Shown: one piece after another, positions 13,010 through 23,923 of the stretch
How positions within the stretch are numbered: position 1 is the first letter of the stretch
Layout of the letters: every line of letters begins with the position of its first letter
Assembly: GCF_004341245.1 (NCBI RefSeq)
Contig: NZ_SLWY01000021.1
Location: 1 to 64,000, forward strand
DNA length: 64,000 nucleotides
Reading direction: 5' to 3'
Source of the DNA: Plasticicumulans lactativorans
Lineage (GTDB): Bacteria; Pseudomonadota; Gammaproteobacteria; Competibacterales; Competibacteraceae
Notes under the pieces: model-generated
Told to the model about the DNA's origin: nothing
The model's input: the letters and a program-made list of their open reading frames with translations, nothing else
Database searches by the model: none
Position numbers and translations under genes: made by a program

Positions 13010-13624
13010 TCAGGCCGACGGCACGATCGCGCGGGCGCCGGCGCGCAGGATGCGCAGCTGGCGGATCAGCCGCTCGGTGGCCGCGGCGCGCGCGGCGGCA
13101 TCGAGGTCGAGGGTCTCGGCGCCGGTATCGAACACCAGCGTGACCATGGCCTCGGCGACCAGTCCGGCGTCGTCGGGGGCGATCTCGCGCATCTCGTTGT
13201 CGCGCCCGAAGGCTTCGGCGAGTTCGTCGGCGAAGTGGCGGAAGGCGTCGCGGATCGCCGTGCGGAACGCCTCCGAGCCGCCGGCGCGCTCGCGCAGCAG
13301 CAGGCGGAACAGCGCCGCGTGCTGCGCCTGGTACTCCATGAACGCCTCGACCGAGCCGCGCACCACGTCGCCGTCGACGCGCGCGCGCTCGCGGGCGCGG
13401 CCGAGCGCCTCGTGCAGCGCCGCGCCGGCCTCGTCGACCAGCGCCAGCGCGAGCTGGTCGAGGTCGTGGAAGTGGCGGTAGAACGAGGTCGGCGCGATGC
13501 CGGCCTCGCGCGCGACCTCGCGCAGGCTCAGGCTCGCAAAGCCGCGTTCGGGACCGAGGTTGCGCAGCGCGGCGTCGAGCAGGGCCCGGCGCGTCTTTCG
13601 TTTCTGTTCCTGGCGCGTGGTCAT
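13010..13624 (-). CDS. fabR: TetR family regulator, FabR-like
   Basis: Transcriptional repressor of 204 residues resembling FabR, which represses unsaturated fatty acid genes. The helix-turn-helix lies at residues about 25-55 (GFASLSLREVAREAGIAPTS followed by FYRHF), and the ligand domain includes the FabR-like stretches FRLLLRERAGGSEAFR and DNEMREIAPDD. I place the start at the ATG at 13624 (MTTRQEQKRKTRRALL), where FabR homologues begin. It diverges from the fadE operon; a quasi-palindrome in the gap is a possible operator. The symbol reflects family likeness, not a proven target. Confidence 0.75.
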   Translation of the reverse strand: MTTRQEQKRKTRRALLDAALRNLGPERGFASLSLREVAREAGIAPTSFYRHFHDLDQLALALVDEAGAALHEALGRARERARVDGDVVRGSVEAFMEYQAQHAALFRLLLRERAGGSEAFRTAIRDAFRHFADELAEAFGRDNEMREIAPDDAGLVAEAMVTLVFDTGAETLDLDAAARAAATERLIRQLRILRAGARAIVPSA

Positions 13625-13685
13625 GCGGCGGTCGACCTGGAGGACGCGGCCCACGGCCGCGGCCACGCACGATACATGCAGCGTC

Positions 13686-13700
13686 GGGCGAATTCAGCCC
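13686..13700. promoter_or_regulatory. Possible FabR-type operator
   Basis: GGGCGAATTCAGCCC is a 15-base near-palindrome (GGGC and GCCC arms about AATTC) in the gap between the fabR-like gene and the fadE promoter. TetR regulators commonly bind such sites next to their own gene. No second copy was found, so confidence is low. Confidence 0.3.
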
Positions 13701-13753
13701 GCCTACCTCCGCTGCGCCCGCTGGCCGTAGACGCTGCGCAGGGCGGGCCGCGG

Positions 13754-13782
13754 TTGACGCTCCCGGCGGGCCTCGCTAGCTT
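13754..13782 (+). promoter_or_regulatory. Sigma-70 promoter of the fadE operon
   Basis: TTGACG and TAGCTT are separated by exactly 17 bases, about 87 bases upstream of the fadE ATG. The -35 matches consensus at five of six positions. Transcription would start near 13789 and run into a strong AAGGAGGT ribosome site at about 13856. Confidence 0.6.
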
Positions 13783-13868
13783 GGCTGACACGCGTACGCC
13801 CGATGTTCGCGGCGTCGTGCGCCGCCGCGCCGGAACGGCCCGGCATCGCTGCCGCAAGGAGGTCGCCG

Positions 13869-16319
13869 ATGTCCGCCCTCACCCTGACCCTGCTCGCCGT
13901 GCTCGGCGGCCTCGTCTGCGCGGGGTTCTCGCTGTCGCTCGTCGCCGCGGTCGTCGCCCTCGGCGCCGCGCTCGGCCTGGCCGAGCTCACCTTCCGCGAG
14001 GAGCTGCCCACGCTGCTGTGGCTGGCGTGGCTGCTGCTCGCCGCGTTCGCCGTCGCGCCGCTGCGCCGCCGCTGGATCAGCGCACCGCTGCTGCGCACCT
14101 TCCGCCGGCTGCTGCCACCGATGTCCGACACCGAGCGCGAGGCGCTCGAAGCCGGCAGCGTGTGGTGGGAAGGCGAGCTGTTCGGCGGCCGTCCGGACTG
14201 GAACCGCCTGCTCGCCTACCCGCCGGCGGCGCTCAGCATCGAGGAGCAGGCCTTCCTCGACGGCCCCACCGAACGCCTCTGCGCGATGCTCGACGACTGG
14301 GCGATCACCCACGAGCGGCGCGACCTCTCCCCCGAGGCCTGGCGCTTCATCCGCGAACAGGGCTTCCTCGGCATGATCATCCCGAAGGAACACGGCGGCC
14401 TCGGCTTCTCCGCCGAGGCGCACTCGGCGGTGGTGTCGAAGGTCGCCTCGCGCTCGGTGAGCGCCGGGGTCACGGTGATGGTGCCGAACTCCCTCGGCCC
14501 GGCCGAGCTGCTGCTGCACTACGGCACCGAGGCGCAGCGCCGCCACTACCTGCCGCGGCTCGCGCGCGGCGAGGACATCCCCTGCTTCGCGCTGACCGGC
14601 CCCGAGGCCGGCTCCGACGCCGCCAGCATCCCCGACCGCGGCGTGGTCTGCCGCGGCGAGCACGACGGGCGCGAGGTGCTCGGCATCCGCGTGAGCTGGG
14701 ACAAGCGCTACATCACCCTCGCCCCGGTGGCGACCGTGCTCGGGCTCGCCTTCCAGCTCGACGACCCCGAGCGGCTGCTCGGCGGCGCGCCGCAGCTCGG
14801 CATCACGCTCGCGCTGATCCCGACCGCACACCCCGGCGTGCGCATCGGCCGGCGCCACTTCCCCGGCAACCAGGCGTTCATGAACGGCCCGACCCAGGGC
14901 GACGACGTGTTCATCCCGCTCGACTGGGTGATTGGCGGCGCCGGCTACGCCGGCAAGGGCTGGATGATGCTGATGAACTGCCTCGCCGCCGGACGCGGCA
15001 TCTCGCTGCCGGCGATGGGCACCACCTCGGCGAAGTTCGCCGCCCGCGTCGCCGGCGCCTACGCCCGCGTCCGCCGCCAGTTCAAGGTGCCGGTCGGGCG
15101 CTTCGAGGGCATCGAGGAGGCGCTCGCGCGCATCGGCGGGCACGCCTACCTGCTGGAGGCGGCGCGCCGGCTGACCAACGTCGCGCTCGACCTCGGCGAG
15201 AAGCCGGCGGTGGTCTCGGCGATCATGAAGTACCAGGCCACCGAGCGCATGCGCGAGGCGGTCAACGATGCCATGGACATACACGGCGGCAAGGCCATCT
15301 GCGCCGGCCCGTCCAACTACCTCGCCAGCACCTACCAGGCGGTGCCGGTCGGCATCACCGTCGAGGGCGCGAACATCCTCACGCGCTCGCTGATCGTCTT
15401 CGGCCAGGGCGCGATGCGCTGCCACCCGTGGCTGCTGAAGGAGATCGAGGCCGCCCGCGACAGCGACCCGAAGGCCGCGCTCGCGGCCTTCGACGACGCC
15501 TTCACCGGCCACGTCGGCCACCTGCTCGGCAACCTCGCGCGCGCCTGGGGCCACGCCCTGAGCGGCGGGCGCTGGGCCGCGGTGCCCGCCGACGGCGCGC
15601 CCGCCACGCGCCGCTGGTTCCGCGAGCTGTCGCGCCTGGCGGCGGCCTTCGCGCTGGTCTCCGACCTCGCGCTGCTGCTGCTCGGCGGCGAACTCAAGCG
15701 TCGCGAGAAGCTCTCCGGGCGCTTCGCCGACGGCCTCGCCGAGCTCTATCTGGCGAGCGCGGTGCTCAAGCGCTTCGAGGACGACGGCCGCCCGGCGGAG
15801 GACCTCGCCTTCGTCGACTACGCCTGCGCGACCAGCCTGTGCACGATCGAGCGCCAGCTCTCCGGCGTGCTCGCGAACTTCCCGCTGCCGTGGCTCGGGC
15901 GGCTGCTGCGTGCGCTGCTGTTCCCGTTCGGCCGGCGCATGCACGGCGCGAGCGACGCCAACGGCGCGCGCGTGGTCGCGCTGATGCTCACCCCCGGCCC
16001 GGCGCGTGAGCGCCTCACCTGCGGCCTCTACTGCAGCCACGACGTACAGGAGGCCACCGGCTGCCTGGAGCGCGCCTTCACGCTGGCCGGCCCCGCCGAG
16101 GCGCTGGAAGCGCGCCTGCACGCGGCGCGGCGCGACGGCCGCCTGACCAGCGCCGCCCCCGACGCCGCCCGCGCCGCCGGCGTGCTCGACGCCACCGAGG
16201 TCGCGCTGCTCGCCGAGGCGCACGCGCGCGTGCGCCAGGCCATCGCGGTCGACGACTTCAGCCCCGCCGAACTCGGCGGCGCGCGCGTGCTGGCGGTCGG
16301 CCACCCGGGTGCCGCCTGA
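13869..16319 (+). CDS. fadE: Acyl-CoA dehydrogenase, FadE type
   Basis: Flavoenzyme for the first step of fatty acid beta-oxidation, 816 residues, the length of E. coli FadE. Two hydrophobic segments occupy residues 1-65, then the acyl-CoA dehydrogenase core with FLGMIIPKEHGGLGFS, FALTGPEAGSDAASI and ATERMREAVNDAMDIHGGKAIC (flavin and active-site regions). The C-terminal part is the DUF1974 domain of this group. The ATG at 13869 has a near-perfect Shine-Dalgarno (AAGGAGGT). It begins an operon that continues with the hydratase/dehydrogenase one base after its stop. Confidence 0.92.
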   Translation: MSALTLTLLAVLGGLVCAGFSLSLVAAVVALGAALGLAELTFREELPTLLWLAWLLLAAFAVAPLRRRWISAPLLRTFRRLLPPMSDTEREALEAGSVWWEGELFGGRPDWNRLLAYPPAALSIEEQAFLDGPTERLCAMLDDWAITHERRDLSPEAWRFIREQGFLGMIIPKEHGGLGFSAEAHSAVVSKVASRSVSAGVTVMVPNSLGPAELLLHYGTEAQRRHYLPRLARGEDIPCFALTGPEAGSDAASIPDRGVVCRGEHDGREVLGIRVSWDKRYITLAPVATVLGLAFQLDDPERLLGGAPQLGITLALIPTAHPGVRIGRRHFPGNQAFMNGPTQGDDVFIPLDWVIGGAGYAGKGWMMLMNCLAAGRGISLPAMGTTSAKFAARVAGAYARVRRQFKVPVGRFEGIEEALARIGGHAYLLEAARRLTNVALDLGEKPAVVSAIMKYQATERMREAVNDAMDIHGGKAICAGPSNYLASTYQAVPVGITVEGANILTRSLIVFGQGAMRCHPWLLKEIEAARDSDPKAALAAFDDAFTGHVGHLLGNLARAWGHALSGGRWAAVPADGAPATRRWFRELSRLAAAFALVSDLALLLLGGELKRREKLSGRFADGLAELYLASAVLKRFEDDGRPAEDLAFVDYACATSLCTIERQLSGVLANFPLPWLGRLLRALLFPFGRRMHGASDANGARVVALMLTPGPARERLTCGLYCSHDVQEATGCLERAFTLAGPAEALEARLHAARRDGRLTSAAPDAARAAGVLDATEVALLAEAHARVRQAIAVDDFSPAELGGARVLAVGHPGAA

Positions 16320-16320
16320 G

Positions 16321-18267
16321 ATGGCCGCCTGGCGCCACTGGCGGTGCGAACGCGATCTCGACGACGTCGCCTGGCTCACGCTCGATCGTGCCGACGCCAC
16401 CACCAACAGCCTGTCGGCCGAGGTGCTCGACGAGCTCGCCGCGTGCGTCGCCGCACTCGAAGCCGCGCCGCCGCGCGGCCTGGTGCTGCAGTCGGGCAAG
16501 GCCAGCGGCTTCATCGCCGGCGCCGACGTGCGCGAGTTCGACGCGCTCGACGCGCTCGACGCCGCCCGCGCGCGCCTGCGCGCGGTGCACGCGACCTTCG
16601 ACCGCCTCGAAGCCCTGCCCTGTCCGAGCGTCGCCGCGATCCGCGGCTTCTGCCTCGGCGGCGGGCTCGAACTCGCGCTCGCCTGCCGCTACCGCATCGC
16701 CCAGGACGTCGAGGCCACCCGCATCGGCTTTCCCGAGGTGCAGCTCGGCATCTTCCCCGGCTTCGGCGGCAGCGCACGCGCCTGCGCGCGCCTCGGCGGG
16801 GTCCGCGCACTGACGCTGATGCTGGGCGCGCGCCCGCTCGGCGCGCGCGCGGCGCGCGCGCTCGGCCTGGTCGACGAGGTGATCGGCCCGCACCAGTCGC
16901 TGCGCTGGGCGGCGCGCCGCGCGGTGCTCGCGGGCCGGCGCACGCGCGCACCGGGGCTCCTCGATCGCATCGGCGACACCTGGCCGGTGCGCCAGGTGGT
17001 GGCCGCGGTGATGACGCGGCAGGTGGCGAAGAAGGCCGCACCCGCGCACTACCCCGCCCCCTACGCGCTGATCGAGCACTGGCGCACGCACGGCGGCAGC
17101 CGTGCCGCACTCTTCGCCGGCGAGATCGAGCGCACCCCCGAGCTGCTGCTCGGCGCCACCTCGCGCGGCCTGCGCCGGGTGTTCCAGCTGATGGAGCGGC
17201 TGAAGGGCGAGGCCAAGGCCGCGGCGTTCAGCGTGCGCCGCGTGCACGTGATCGGCGCCGGCGTGATGGGCGGCGACATCGCCGCGTGGTGCGCGCTGCG
17301 CGGCTGCGAGGTCACGCTGCAGGACCAGGGCATCGAGCGCATCCGCCCGGCGCTGGCGCGCGCCGCGGTGCTGTTCCACAAGCGCCTGAAGTCGCCGGTC
17401 GCGGTGCAGAGCGCCGGCGCGCGCCTGCGCGCCGACCCCGAAGGCCGCGGCCTGCCCCGCGCCGACGTGGTGATCGAGGCGATCTTCGAGGACCTCGACG
17501 CCAAGCGCGCGCTGTTCGCCGCGATCGAGCCGCGCCTCGCCCCCGCGGCGCTGCTCGCCACCAACACCTCGGCGCTGCCGCTGGAGGCGCTGGCGGCCGG
17601 GCTCGCGGCGCCGCAACGCCTGATCGGCCTGCACTTCTTCAACCCGGTGGCGCAGATGCCGCTGGTCGAAGTGGTGCACGGCAGCGCCACCGCGCCCGAC
17701 CCGCTCGCCCGCGGCTGCGCCTTCGCCGGCGCCATCGGCAAGCTGCCGCTGCCGGTGCGCTCGGCGCCCGGCTTCCTCGTCAACCGCGTGCTCGCACCCT
17801 ACCTGCTGCAGGCGCTGCGCCTGCACCTCGACGACGGCACACCGAAGGAAACCCTGGACGCCGCGGCGAGCGCCTTCGGCATGCCGATGGGGCCGATCGA
17901 GCTCGCCGACACGGTCGGCCTGGACGTCTGCCGCCAGGTCGCCGGCCACCTCGGCGGCACCGAGGCTGCGGCGGCGCGGGCGCAGCTCGACGCGCTGATC
18001 GCCGCCGGCCGCCTCGGCAGGAAGGCCGGCCGCGGCCTCTACGACTGGCGCAACGGCAGGCCGCAGCGCGGAGCCGCCGATACGGCCGATGCCGCCGCAC
18101 TGGCGGCGCTGGGCGAGCGCCTGCTCGCGCCGCTGCTCGCCGAATGCCGCACCGCGCTCGCCGAGGGCATCGTCGCCGACGCCGACCTGCTCGATGCCGG
18201 CGTGGTCTTCGGCACCGGCTTCGCGCCGTTCACCGGCGGGCCGCTGCGCTACCAGGGCCTCGCCTGA
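16321..18267 (+). CDS. fadJ: Bifunctional enoyl-CoA hydratase / 3-hydroxyacyl-CoA dehydrogenase
   Basis: FadJ/FadB-like alpha subunit of 648 residues, catalysing beta-oxidation steps two and three. The crotonase part has FIAGADVREF (oxyanion hole), GFCLGGGLELALACRYRI and FPEVQLGIFPGFGG with the catalytic Glu residues. The Rossmann part starts at VHVIGAGVMGGDIA near residue 310, with LIGLHFFNPVAQMPLVEV (catalytic His) and the C-terminal PGFLVNRVLAPYL. At 648 residues it is shorter than E. coli FadJ (about 714). The symbol fadJ rather than fadB is a choice based on the operon order with a separate thiolase. Confidence 0.87.
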   Translation: MAAWRHWRCERDLDDVAWLTLDRADATTNSLSAEVLDELAACVAALEAAPPRGLVLQSGKASGFIAGADVREFDALDALDAARARLRAVHATFDRLEALPCPSVAAIRGFCLGGGLELALACRYRIAQDVEATRIGFPEVQLGIFPGFGGSARACARLGGVRALTLMLGARPLGARAARALGLVDEVIGPHQSLRWAARRAVLAGRRTRAPGLLDRIGDTWPVRQVVAAVMTRQVAKKAAPAHYPAPYALIEHWRTHGGSRAALFAGEIERTPELLLGATSRGLRRVFQLMERLKGEAKAAAFSVRRVHVIGAGVMGGDIAAWCALRGCEVTLQDQGIERIRPALARAAVLFHKRLKSPVAVQSAGARLRADPEGRGLPRADVVIEAIFEDLDAKRALFAAIEPRLAPAALLATNTSALPLEALAAGLAAPQRLIGLHFFNPVAQMPLVEVVHGSATAPDPLARGCAFAGAIGKLPLPVRSAPGFLVNRVLAPYLLQALRLHLDDGTPKETLDAAASAFGMPMGPIELADTVGLDVCRQVAGHLGGTEAAAARAQLDALIAAGRLGRKAGRGLYDWRNGRPQRGAADTADAAALAALGERLLAPLLAECRTALAEGIVADADLLDAGVVFGTGFAPFTGGPLRYQGLA

Positions 18268-18328
18268 GCAGCCGGGCGCGCCGCGTGCCAAGCTGAAACC
18301 CACCCCGCCGCCACCGGAACTCCGCGCC

Positions 18329-18844
18329 ATGCCGCTCCCCGTGTTCGTGTCCGCCCCTTCGAGCCTGTCGCCGCAGCAGAACGAGGTGCGCGACGGCATC
18401 GTCGCCCTGCTCGCCGAGCAGGATTTCGAGGCGCGCGCGCTCGGGCGCAGCGACTACCCGGCGGACCTGCCGCTGCGCGAGGTCTACGCGCTGGCGCGCC
18501 ACTGCGCCGGCGGCGTGATCCTCGGCTTCGCGCAGTTCGAGGCCGCCGGCGGCACCTGGAAGCAGGGCACGCCGGGCGAGCGGCGCGAGGCCGGCACGGT
18601 GCGCTTCCCGAGCCCGTGGAACCACCTGGAGTCGGGCATCCTCTACGGGCTGTCGCTGCCGCTGCTGGCCTTCCGCGAGCCCGGCATCAGCGGCGGCATC
18701 TTCGACCCCGGCACCGCCGACATCTTCGTCCACGACATGCCGGTGCCGCCGCTCGCACCCGCGACCACCACCGCGCTGCGCCAGGTGTTCCTGAAATGGG
18801 GCGGGCGCGTGCGCGAGCAGTACTACCGCCAGGTCGCGCCCTGA
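18329..18844 (+). CDS. TIR / nucleoside 2-deoxyribosyltransferase-like protein
   Basis: A 171-residue soluble protein that I cannot name with certainty. The layout resembles the NDT/TIR-like Rossmann fold: a first strand VFVSAPSSLS, a helix with QNEVRDGIVALLAEQ, a middle strand CAGGVILGFAQFEA after ALARH, and then PWNHLESGILYGLSLPLLAF, which looks like the helix carrying the catalytic Glu in TIR NADases and deoxyribosyltransferases. The C-terminus has ALRQVFLKWGGRV. It lies between fadJ (61 bases) and the thiolase (16 bases) in the same direction, so it is probably co-transcribed with beta-oxidation genes. The function is inference only. Confidence 0.55.
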   Translation: MPLPVFVSAPSSLSPQQNEVRDGIVALLAEQDFEARALGRSDYPADLPLREVYALARHCAGGVILGFAQFEAAGGTWKQGTPGERREAGTVRFPSPWNHLESGILYGLSLPLLAFREPGISGGIFDPGTADIFVHDMPVPPLAPATTTALRQVFLKWGGRVREQYYRQVAP

Positions 18845-18860
18845 GCGCCGCGCCCGCACC

Positions 18861-20165
18861 ATGAACAACCCCCTCACCCCGCCCGGCCTGCGCCGCGTCG
18901 CCATCGTCGGCGGCGTGCGCACGCCCTTCTGCCGCGCCAACACCGGCTACGCCGAGCTCGGCAACCTCGACCTGCTGGTCACCGCGCTGCAGGGCCTGGT
19001 CGAGCGCTACGGCCTCGCCGGCGTGCACCTCGACGAGGTCGGCGCCGGCGCCGTGACCGCGCACAGCCGCGACTGGAACCTCGCGCGCGAGGCGCTGCTG
19101 TCGACCGCGCTCGCACCGAGCACGCCCGCCTACACCCTGGTGCAGGCCTGTGGCACCAGCCTGCAGGCGGCGCTGCAGCTCGGCGCGAAGATCGCGAGCG
19201 GCGCCATCGACTGCGGCATCGCCGCCGGCGTCGACACCGCCTCGGACGTGCCGCTCGTGTTCGGTGCGCGCTTCGCGCACCGCCTGCTCGCGCTGTCACG
19301 GGCGCGCACGCTGCGCGAGCGCCTGGCCGCGCTGCGCGGCTTCTCGCCGCGCGAACTCGCGCCGGTGCCGCCGAGCCCGGCCGAGCCGCGCACCGGGCTG
19401 TCGATGGGCGAGCACTGCGAGCGCATGGCGAAGGAATGGCGCATCGGCCGCGCCGAACAGGACGCGCTCGCCCTCGACAGCCACCGCAAGGCCAGTGCCG
19501 CACGCGACGCCGGCTTCCTCGACGAGCTGCTGGTGCCGTGCGCCGGCGTGCTGCGCGACAACCTCGTGCGCGACGACGCCAGCGCCGCGGCGCTGGCCGC
19601 GCTCAAGCCCGTCTTCGACCGCTCCGATGCCGGCACGCTGACCGCCGGCAACAGCACACCGCTCACCGACGGCGCCGCCGCGGTGCTGCTCGCCAGCGAG
19701 GACTGGGCGCGCGCGCACGGGCTGCCGGTGCTGGCCTGGCTCGGGCCGGCCCGGGTGGCGGCGGTGGATTTCGTCAACGACGCCGGGCTGCTGATGGCGC
19801 CGACCGTCGCGGTCGCCGAACTGCTCGGCCGCAGCGGGCTGCGCCTGCAGGACTTCGACTTCTACGAGATCCACGAGGCTTTCGCCGCCCAGGTGCTGTG
19901 CACGCTGCGCGCGTGGGAGTCCGCCGACTACTGCCGCGCGCAGCTCGGCCTCGCCGCACCACTCGGCGCGATCGACCCGGCACGGCTCAACCCGGTGGGG
20001 TCGAGCCTCGCCTACGGCCACCCGTTCGCGGCGACCGGCGCGCGCATCCTCGCCACCGCGGCGAAGCAGCTCGCCGTCCGCGGCGGCGGGCGGGCGCTCG
20101 TGTCGGTGTGCACCGCCGGCGGCATGGGCCTGGCGGCGATCGTCGAAGGCGCCGCGGCAGGCTGA
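18861..20165 (+). CDS. fadI: Acetyl-CoA C-acyltransferase (thiolase), FadI/FadA-like
   Basis: Last enzyme of beta-oxidation, 434 residues, the length of FadI. Thiolase landmarks are RTPFCRA near the N-terminus, the nucleophilic Cys in VQACGTSLQAAL at about residue 94, NSTPLTDGAAAVLLA, NPVGSSLAYGHPFAATGAR with the catalytic His, and the second Cys in SVCTAGGMG near the end. It completes the operon fadE, fadJ, unknown, thiolase and ends nine bases before the convergent gdx gene. Confidence 0.88.
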   Translation: MNNPLTPPGLRRVAIVGGVRTPFCRANTGYAELGNLDLLVTALQGLVERYGLAGVHLDEVGAGAVTAHSRDWNLAREALLSTALAPSTPAYTLVQACGTSLQAALQLGAKIASGAIDCGIAAGVDTASDVPLVFGARFAHRLLALSRARTLRERLAALRGFSPRELAPVPPSPAEPRTGLSMGEHCERMAKEWRIGRAEQDALALDSHRKASAARDAGFLDELLVPCAGVLRDNLVRDDASAAALAALKPVFDRSDAGTLTAGNSTPLTDGAAAVLLASEDWARAHGLPVLAWLGPARVAAVDFVNDAGLLMAPTVAVAELLGRSGLRLQDFDFYEIHEAFAAQVLCTLRAWESADYCRAQLGLAAPLGAIDPARLNPVGSSLAYGHPFAATGARILATAAKQLAVRGGGRALVSVCTAGGMGLAAIVEGAAAG

Positions 20166-20174
20166 GGCGCGGCG

Positions 20175-20495
20175 TCAGTCGGCGCTGGCGAGCTTGAGGC
20201 CGAGCAGCCCGACGACGATCAGCGCGATGCTGCCGAGGCGTGCGGGCGACGCCGCCTCGCCGAACAGCACGATGCCGAGCAGCGCGGTGCCGACGGCGCC
20301 GATGCCGGTCCAGATCGCGTAGGCGGTGCCGACCGGCAGCTCTCGCATCGCGAGGCCGAGCAGCAGCACGCTCAGCACCATCGCCGCGGCTGTCAGCACG
20401 CTCGGCCAGGGGCGCGTGAAGCCATCGGTGTACTTGAGGCCGATCGCCCAGCCGATTTCGAACAGGCCGGCGATCACGAGCAGGGTCCAGGACAC
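20175..20495 (-). CDS. gdx: Guanidinium exporter, small multidrug resistance family (Gdx/SugE)
   Basis: A four-helix SMR transporter of 106 residues that, in characterised homologues, exports guanidinium in exchange for protons. The N-terminus follows E. coli SugE/Gdx closely ([20 protein letters not shown], with the essential Glu in helix 1), followed by [17 protein letters not shown] and [14 protein letters not shown]. The start is the GTG at 20495, which has GGGAGA upstream; the in-frame codons before it belong to the riboswitch leader. A guanidine-II riboswitch upstream supports the substrate assignment. Confidence 0.92.
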   Translation of the reverse strand: MSWTLLVIAGLFEIGWAIGLKYTDGFTRPWPSVLTAAAMVLSVLLLGLAMRELPVGTAYAIWTGIGAVGTALLGIVLFGEAASPARLGSIALIVVGLLGLKLASAD

Positions 20496-20517
20496 GAACG
20501 CATCTCCCGTGGACGGT

Positions 20518-20562
20518 CGGGGTCGTCCCCGGATGCACGCGAGGCAGCGACGGGTCGTCCCG
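20518..20562 (-). ncRNA. Guanidine-II (mini-ykkC) riboswitch upstream of gdx
   Basis: On the minus strand two small hairpins with identical ACGA tetraloops stand 19 bases apart: CGGGACGACCCG (20551-20562) and CGGGGACGACCCCG (20518-20531). Tandem GG-ACGR-CC hairpins directly ahead of a Shine-Dalgarno define the mini-ykkC motif, the guanidine-II riboswitch. The ribosome site GGGAGA follows within about 10-15 bases and the gdx GTG is 22 bases from the second hairpin, so control of translation initiation is the likely mode. The class is established; its presence here is read directly from the sequence. Confidence 0.9.
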
Positions 20563-20744
20563 CCGCCGGCCGGCCCGCGGGGAGCCGACGGCGGCATTCT
20601 AGCGGCACCGTCGGCGACCGCGGCCGCGCTGCGGTGCGCGCCGTAAAGCCCGGCTGCCAGCGGCTACGCGGGCGCCGCCGCGCGTACCGCCGGCGGCGGC
20701 GCTGGACCATAATCGGGCTTTCCCGCCTGCCCGGAGACTGACCG

Positions 20745-20975
20745 ATGGTGCGACTCGGCCGCTGGACCCTGCTGCTGGCGCTGGTGCTGATCGTCGCCGG
20801 GCTGCTCGGCGGCTTCGGCATGATGATCGCCGGCGTGGCCAACCCGCTGCCGCTGCTCGGCCTGGTGCCGCTCGGCTTCGTGCTCGGCTTCGCCGGCCTG
20901 GCGATGGTGGTGCTGCACGGCCCGCGCGGCGACGAGAGCCCGCGCAGCGACGACCCCGACGCACCGCCGCGCTGA
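20745..20975 (+). CDS. Small two-helix membrane protein
   Basis: An unrecognised 76-residue protein. Residues about 8-30 and 35-58 are hydrophobic segments (LLLALVLIVAGLLGGFGMM and a second Leu/Gly-rich stretch), followed by a short charged tail rich in Arg, Asp and Pro (PRGDESPRSDDPD). GGAG precedes the ATG at a proper distance, and a -10-like CATAAT lies about 32 bases further upstream. It diverges from gdx and is convergent with the HAD gene, so it appears to be a single-gene unit. Confidence 0.6.
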   Translation: MVRLGRWTLLLALVLIVAGLLGGFGMMIAGVANPLPLLGLVPLGFVLGFAGLAMVVLHGPRGDESPRSDDPDAPPR

Positions 20976-20987
20976 GCGCACGCGCTC

Positions 20988-23864
<2,877 letters not shown>

Positions 23865-23923
23865 GTCCGTCAAGCCCTCGGAGCCTAACCGTGGCGCAGC
23901 GCCCGCCGCCCCCCTGCGCGCGC

